From NCBI GenBank assembly GCA_955652245.1, contig CATPAV010000074.1, forward strand, positions 1-17,981: a stretch of DNA of 17,981 bases, in the 5' to 3' direction. Source of the stretch: an uncultured Candidatus Udaeobacter sp. Lineage in GTDB: Bacteria; Verrucomicrobiota; Verrucomicrobiia; Chthoniobacterales; UBA10450. The notes under the pieces were generated by a model that was not told the origin of the DNA, did no database searches, and was given only the letters and a program-made list of their open reading frames with translations. Positions 14,238 through 17,981 of the stretch are shown piece after piece; within the stretch, counting starts at the first letter, position 1, and each line of letters opens with the position of its first letter. Both the position numbers and the translations under genes were made by a program.

Positions 14238-16229
14238 CTAACTTCGCCGCTCCTTAATCGACGCGAGAATATCCGCGATGGCTTCGCCGCGTGGTTTCGC
14301 GCCGAGATTGCCTTTGCCGTGGACGCGGACACTGACGGCGTCGGCTTCCATGTCGCGTTTACCGATGACGAACATGGTGTGGACTTTCATTTGCTCGGCG
14401 CGCTGGATTTTGCCATTAATATTGTCACTGCTCTTGTCGATCTCCGCACGAACTTGATGTGCGCGGAGCTCGTTTAAGATCGACGTCGAATAATCGAGGA
14501 CCTTTGAGTCATCGCCGATCGGAAGGATGCGCACCTGCTCGGGCGCAAGCCAGAGCGGGAAGTTGCCGGCGTAATGTTCGATCAGGAATCCGATGAACCG
14601 CTCGTGCGTGCCGAGCGGCGCGCGATGAATGCAGAGCGGAATTTTTTCGGTGTTGTCGCGATCTTTATAAACGAGATTGAATCGGCGCGGCTGCGCGAAA
14701 TCGACTTGGTTGGTCGCTATCGAAAACTCGCGGCCGATGGCGCTCCAGGCTTGCACGTCGATCTTCGGTCCGTAAAACGCGGCTTCGTTCGGCACTTCGA
14801 CATAATTGATGCCAGAATTTTTCAACACGTTTCGAGTCATTATTTCGGTTTGCTTCCAAAGCTCCGGTTCATCGACAAATTTCGCGCCGATCCCGCTGAG
14901 GCGGGACGGATCATGCGTTGAGAAACGCATCAGATATCTCTCGATCCCGAAGAGCTTGAAATATTTCAGATACATCTCGTTCACGGCGTTGAACTCCGCT
15001 TCGAACTGCTCGGGCGTGCAGTAGATGTGCGCATCGTTCATCTGCATCGAGCGCACCCGCATGAGCCCGAACAACTCGCCGCTCTGCTCGTAGCGATAAC
15101 ACGTCCCGTATTCCGCCAGCCGCAACGGCAGATCACGATAACTGCGCGGCACCGTCGCAAACAACTTGTGATGATGCGGACAGTTCATCGCCTTGAGGTA
15201 GTAGCGCTGTCCGAGTGCATCGACCCGGCCTTTCAACTCGAACAACATCTTCTTGCCTTCGTCTTGAAACGCCAAGTCCTCGTCAGTGGGCTCGCCTTCT
15301 GGCTCATATCCGAGGTAATGACTGCGCTTTTCCATTAGCTCCGCGGTTAACCGATCCCGCTCACGTCTGTCTTCCTCTTCGAGAAGCTCCATGGGCGGAA
15401 ACATCGAGTCGGCGTAGTAGGGCAGGTGACCGCTTTTCTTGTACAGACTTTCGCGCGCAATGTGCGGTGAGCGGACGCGTTGATAACCGGCGGCGAACTC
15501 GGTTTCTTTCGCCAGGTTTTCTAATTCATCTGCAATTGCTGCGCCGCGCGGCAAAAACATTGGAAGACCCGGACCGACGTCGTCGTCAAAAACAAACAGC
15601 TCGAGTTCGCGACCGAGCTTGCGGTGATCGCGTTTCTTCGCTTCCTCGAGCATCGCAAAGTACTCATCGAGTTCCTTTTTGGTTTTGAACGCGGTGCCGT
15701 ACACGCGCTGTAACTGCGGATTCTTTTCGTCGCTTTTGTAGTAAGCGCTCGCCACGCTGGTAAGTTTAAATGCGCCGACGTTGCTCGTGCGCATGACGTG
15801 CGGTCCGGCACAAAGATCGATAAAGTCACCGCTGCGATAGAGCGAGATTTTCTCGTCAGGCGGAATGTTTTCGATGATGTCGATCTTATATTTGCTCGGC
15901 TGATCGCGATCGCTCAACGCAGCGAGCCGCCCTTTCTTGCCGAGTTCGAGCGCTTCATCGCGCGAAACTTCCATCCGCTCGAAGGGATGGTTCGCTTTGA
16001 TCTCCTTTTTCATTTCAGTTTCGATTTTCTCGAAATCGTCGGGCGAAATACGGTGCGGAAGATCGACATCGTAATAAAAACCGTTTTCGACCGGCGGCCC
16101 GGCCGCGAACTGCGCTTCCGGCCAAATTTTCAGGATCGCCGTGGCAAGAACGTGTGACGCCGAATGACGCAGCCGCTCGATGTCGGTCATCGCGGTGCGT
16201 TGCTCCAGATTTTTGCGTTCGTCAGACAT
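14238..16229 (-). CDS. thrS: Threonyl-tRNA synthetase, without TGS domain
   Basis: A 663-aa class II synthetase that charges tRNA-Thr. It starts directly with the editing domain: HSASH (residues 22-26) and CAGPH (140-144) form its active site for removing mischarged serine. The N-terminal TGS domain (about 60 residues in E. coli ThrS) is missing. The catalytic core has class II motifs and the zinc ligands Cys350 (MNCPHHH), His401 (NDAHIYC) and His535 (IHRAPLG). Between residues about 281 and 340, just before MNCP, there is a charged insertion of some 55-60 residues (EEEDRRERDRL and on) not in E. coli ThrS. The anticodon-binding domain ends the protein. Met14 is an alternative start; neither has a good ribosome site. 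Its last 70 bp also exist as a decayed copy at 13512-13576. Confidence 0.95.
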   Translation of the reverse strand: MSDERKNLEQRTAMTDIERLRHSASHVLATAILKIWPEAQFAAGPPVENGFYYDVDLPHRISPDDFEKIETEMKKEIKANHPFERMEVSRDEALELGKKGRLAALSDRDQPSKYKIDIIENIPPDEKISLYRSGDFIDLCAGPHVMRTSNVGAFKLTSVASAYYKSDEKNPQLQRVYGTAFKTKKELDEYFAMLEEAKKRDHRKLGRELELFVFDDDVGPGLPMFLPRGAAIADELENLAKETEFAAGYQRVRSPHIARESLYKKSGHLPYYADSMFPPMELLEEEDRRERDRLTAELMEKRSHYLGYEPEGEPTDEDLAFQDEGKKMLFELKGRVDALGQRYYLKAMNCPHHHKLFATVPRSYRDLPLRLAEYGTCYRYEQSGELFGLMRVRSMQMNDAHIYCTPEQFEAEFNAVNEMYLKYFKLFGIERYLMRFSTHDPSRLSGIGAKFVDEPELWKQTEIMTRNVLKNSGINYVEVPNEAAFYGPKIDVQAWSAIGREFSIATNQVDFAQPRRFNLVYKDRDNTEKIPLCIHRAPLGTHERFIGFLIEHYAGNFPLWLAPEQVRILPIGDDSKVLDYSTSILNELRAHQVRAEIDKSSDNINGKIQRAEQMKVHTMFVIGKRDMEADAVSVRVHGKGNLGAKPRGEAIADILASIKERRS

Positions 16230-16250
16230 AATTGAAGGCCGGTGAAATTA

Positions 16251-16277
16251 ACCATGAAGGGCACGAAGGACACGAAG
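16251..16277. repeat. Three tandem 9-bp units in the thrS leader
   Basis: Three abutting 9-mers at 16251, 16260 and 16269 fit the pattern RNCAYGAAG (accatgaag, ggcacgaag, gacacgaag). They lie 22 bp upstream of the thrS start codon. I recall very similar 9-periodic sequences in intergenic regions of Verrucomicrobia and some other phyla, but could not check this. Confidence 0.6.
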
Positions 16278-16282
16278 AATTT

Positions 16283-16368
16283 GCTGTAGCCGCTTCGCTA
16301 TGCGAAGCGCGACGCCGGGGGTGACAATCACGCATGTATTGCGTCGCGCAGAACGCGACGGCTATAGC
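16283..16368. repeat. Palindromic element able to fold as a three-way junction
   Basis: Outer arms GCTGTAGC (16283-16290) and GCTATAGC (16361-16368) pair over 8 bp with one G-U. Immediately inside are two hairpins: CGCTTCGC (16291-16298) with GCGAAGCG (16302-16309), loop 3; and CGTCGCG (16342-16348) with CGCGACG (16354-16360), loop 5. The stems abut exactly. A 32-nt linker joins the hairpins. CGCGACGC (16308-16315) can instead pair with GCGTCGCG (16341-16348), giving an alternative fold. This looks like a dispersed REP-type element; only one copy is in the window. It is not a tRNA. Confidence 0.6.
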
Positions 16369-16402
16369 TTTCGCGTTGCCTACGTGCGATATATTTTTTG
16401 CC

Positions 16403-17119
16403 GTGAGACGGGTTTCGCAATGGCTGATTCTCGCTGTGCTCGCAGCGAGCGGTTGCGGTCAGAAGCCTGCGCCGGTTGTCGATCTTGCGAGCGAGCGGCA
16501 GCGGATGGTGCAGGAGCAGTTGATGCCGCGCGGCGTTCACGACGAGCGCGTTCTGGCGGCAATGAACAAAGTGCCACGCGAAGAATTTGTTCCCCAAGAC
16601 TCGCGGGGCGCGAGTTACACCGACCAACCGCTCCCGATCGGCTACGGTCAAACCATTTCGCAACCGTACATCGTTGCCTTCATGACGGAGCAATTGCGAC
16701 CGTCGAATAGTGATCGCGTCCTTGAAATTGGTACGGGGTCTGGTTATCAGGCGGCGGTTTTAGCGGAACTGGTTGCAGAAGTTTACTCAATTGAAATTAT
16801 CGAGGCGCTTGCAAGAACCGCCGAGGCAACACTTCAGCGTCTCGATTACAAGAATGTTCACGTGAAAGTTGGCGACGGTTACAAAGGCTGGCCGGAACAC
16901 GCGCCGTTTGACGCGATCACTGTGACGTGTGCACCCGATCACGTGCCACAACCACTAATCGATCAATTAAAGGAAGGCGGCCGAATGATTATTCCGGTCG
17001 GAGGTTTCGGAGGTCAGGAATTATATCTTCTCGAAAAAAAGAACGGCGAGCTACAGCGCCGTGCCGTGTTGCCTGTTCGCTTCGTGCCGATGGCCGGCGA
17101 AGCGAGCAGTTCGCGATAA
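16403..17119 (+). CDS. pcm: Protein-L-isoaspartate O-methyltransferase, probable lipoprotein form
   Basis: PCMT methylates isoaspartyl residues from SAM, starting repair of aged proteins. From a GTG at 16403 the product is 238 aa. It opens with a short basic start (RRVSQW), a hydrophobic run (LILAVLA) and ASGC with Cys18, which fits a lipoprotein signal; the catalytic part starts near residue 35. Family signatures: VPREEFVP, LPIGYGQTISQPYIVAFMTE, SAM-binding VLEIGTGSGYQAAVL, and near the end GGRMIIPVGG. An ATG at 16334 opens the same frame but lies in the palindromic element, and an ATG at 16505 would give a cytosolic form lacking the lipobox. Which start is used decides whether the enzyme sits in the envelope. 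A TATATT at 16390-16395 could be a -10 box, with no clear -35. Divergent from thrS. Confidence 0.88.
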   Translation: MRRVSQWLILAVLAASGCGQKPAPVVDLASERQRMVQEQLMPRGVHDERVLAAMNKVPREEFVPQDSRGASYTDQPLPIGYGQTISQPYIVAFMTEQLRPSNSDRVLEIGTGSGYQAAVLAELVAEVYSIEIIEALARTAEATLQRLDYKNVHVKVGDGYKGWPEHAPFDAITVTCAPDHVPQPLIDQLKEGGRMIIPVGGFGGQELYLLEKKNGELQRRAVLPVRFVPMAGEASSSR

Positions 17120-17147
17120 AATCCGCGTTAATCTGTGTAATCCGCGG
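17120..17147. repeat. 9-bp-period repeat between pcm and the next gene
   Basis: Three units at 17120, 17130 and 17139 follow AATCYGYGK, with one extra T after the first. They fill most of the 32-bp gap between the converging ends of pcm and the secreted-protein gene. The period matches the repeat in the thrS leader, though the unit sequence differs. Confidence 0.5.
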
Positions 17148-17151
17148 TTTG

Positions 17152-17727
17152 CTATTTTATGTCGGCCAGTTTTTTCAGATCGACCCGTTTGACCCATTCC
17201 TGCAATTCCTTTGGATCCTGGTTCTGCAATTCGATCTGAAGGAAATAGCGATTGGCGACCATGACCCAGAGAGTGGCATGTTTACTTTCGTTTTCGAACG
17301 CTTCGAAACCGGGATTGCCGTCAATCGTGACTGACTTGCTGTAACCTTCGCTGGTTTCGCTATTGTTATTCCAGGCAGCCGTCGTGGCGGTCACGTAATC
17401 CGGATTCGCCACTGAATCGAGAATGCTGATCGCCGCACTTGGGGCTTTGTCGCCTTCACCTTTGTGGTAATCACGATGCACGTTGGTAATTCTGAATCCG
17501 CCGACATCTTCGGTGGAGCCGTCCGGTTTATCCGCCGTCCAACCTTGCGGTGCGTCCGGCAGAATGGGAAGCAGTTTTGAATAATCGACCACATCGGGCA
17601 CAAGGATCGGCTCGTTCTGGGCGTAGATGGTGCCGACTGCACAGCTGATGAGCAATGTCAGCGCAAAGAATCTGGCACGTGCGGTAGAGTAAAATTGTTG
17701 TCGATGAACGAGAGCGGTTGTTTTCAT
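17152..17727 (-). CDS. Secreted protein of unknown function
   Basis: A 191-aa protein with an N-terminal export signal: a basic, rather long start (residues 1-19), a hydrophobic core FFALTLLISCAVG, and a likely cut after IYA before QNEP. The mature part is soluble and mixed alpha/beta: APQGWTADKPDGS near its start, then TIDGNPGFEAFENESKHA followed by LWVMVANRYFLQIELQ, and a Lys-rich end. The last pattern, a self-described variable term followed by a strand, resembles small periplasmic proteins I cannot name. No catalytic motif is seen. The start is supported by GGAG and AAGG, the latter 7 nt before the ATG on the coding strand. A TTGACA-like -35 box reads on this strand at 17786-17791, without a matching -10. 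It converges with pcm and is divergent from the gene at 17803. Confidence 0.65.
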   Translation of the reverse strand: MKTTALVHRQQFYSTARARFFALTLLISCAVGTIYAQNEPILVPDVVDYSKLLPILPDAPQGWTADKPDGSTEDVGGFRITNVHRDYHKGEGDKAPSAAISILDSVANPDYVTATTAAWNNNSETSEGYSKSVTIDGNPGFEAFENESKHATLWVMVANRYFLQIELQNQDPKELQEWVKRVDLKKLADIK

Positions 17728-17802
17728 GCGAGCGCCTTCTCCGCGATTCGGATTACCGTACTCGATTGACTTTGCCGGGGCTGTTTGTCAAGACGCGGTT
17801 GC

Positions 17803-17981
17803 ATGACGCGAACGAGCAAGCTCGCGATAACCTTATCGATCTTTGCGGTGGTCGCACGGCTTATTCTAATTGATCAGCCGTATATCGACCACTGGAGCTG
17901 GCGACAAAGCGACGTTGCGGCTATCGCCCGAAACTTTTTCGAGCACGGATTTCATTTTGCTTATCCACAGATTGATTGGGC
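17803..17981 (+). CDS. Probable GT39/PMT-type membrane glycosyltransferase, N-terminal part
   Basis: The frame from the ATG at 17803 is open to the window end and gives 59 residues. A first membrane helix (about residues 7-23, LAITLSIFAVVARLILI) is followed by a loop with DHWSWRQSDVAAIARNFF and then HGFHFAYPQIDW. An acidic residue in the first extracytoplasmic loop followed by W-R-Q is typical of GT-C enzymes (dolichyl-phosphate-mannose mannosyltransferase-like, ArnT-like) that take sugars from a polyprenyl carrier. The rest lies outside the window, so the assignment rests on this one loop and the topology. The gene is divergent from the secreted-protein gene, with 75 bp between the starts. 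Confidence 0.55.
   Translation, partial: MTRTSKLAITLSIFAVVARLILIDQPYIDHWSWRQSDVAAIARNFFEHGFHFAYPQIDW

Noticed and set aside
16283..16368. Cloverleaf-like fold considered as a tRNA gene
   Set aside because: There is no T-loop or D-loop consensus, no CCA-proximal 7-bp acceptor stem with proper spacing, and only two inner hairpins with loops of 3 and 5 nt.
16334..16402. ATG at 16334 as the pcm start
   Set aside because: The extension is encoded by the palindromic element and resembles no PCMT; it would bury the export signal.
1..17981. CRISPR array, insertion sequence, toxin-antitoxin pair
   Set aside because: No regularly spaced identical repeats, no transposase or integrase motif and no recognisable toxin or antitoxin were found.

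Overview
The window reads as a compact, moderately GC-rich bacterial chromosome segment holding mostly housekeeping genes. The content (a 2-oxoglutarate dehydrogenase E2/E3 tail, a short RecO, a TGS-less ThrS, a lipoprotein-type PCMT, a DUF3008 protein, and intergenic 9-bp-period repeats) suggests a Verrucomicrobiota-like bacterium, perhaps soil Chthoniobacterales. That assignment is inference from memory of such genomes, not a database result.

Layout. 2-2058 (+): the 3' part of odhB, then lpdA. 2063-3361 (-): an MFS exporter, convergent with lpdA and only 4 bp from it. 3362-3771: a GC-rich stretch with one doubtful arginine-rich ORF. 3772-9432 (+): a tightly packed co-directional run of recO, a YceI-family secreted protein, a small membrane protein with an apparent frameshift, the 5-oxoprolinase set pxpB-pxpC-pxpA, an APC amino-acid permease and a small DUF3008 gene. 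The pxp genes overlap at ATGA junctions, and the permease overlaps pxpA by 26 nt, so uptake and hydrolysis of 5-oxoproline to glutamate is a reasonable joint role. 9433-9794 shows no gene. 9795-10598 (-): a four-helix DUF4239 membrane protein. 10721-12865 (-): recQ.

12965-14307 is the most unusual part. A secreted-protein gene broken by two 1-nt C-run shifts is followed by a decayed 65-bp copy of the 3' end of thrS. Next comes a solitary contractile-tail/injection tube gene (gp19-like) with its own promoter, and then the intact thrS. A thrS-remnant / cargo gene / intact-thrS order, in the same thrS orientation, is what insertion at the 3' end of a gene with displacement of the old end would leave. 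A 13-bp direct repeat also brackets the tube gene.

16230-17981: between thrS and a probable lipoprotein-form protein-L-isoaspartate methyltransferase lie a 9-bp-period repeat and an 86-bp palindromic element that can fold as a three-way junction. Then come another 9-bp-period repeat, a secreted protein of unknown function on the minus strand, and the first 59 codons of a probable membrane glycosyltransferase.

No rRNA, tRNA, CRISPR array or insertion sequence was recognised.
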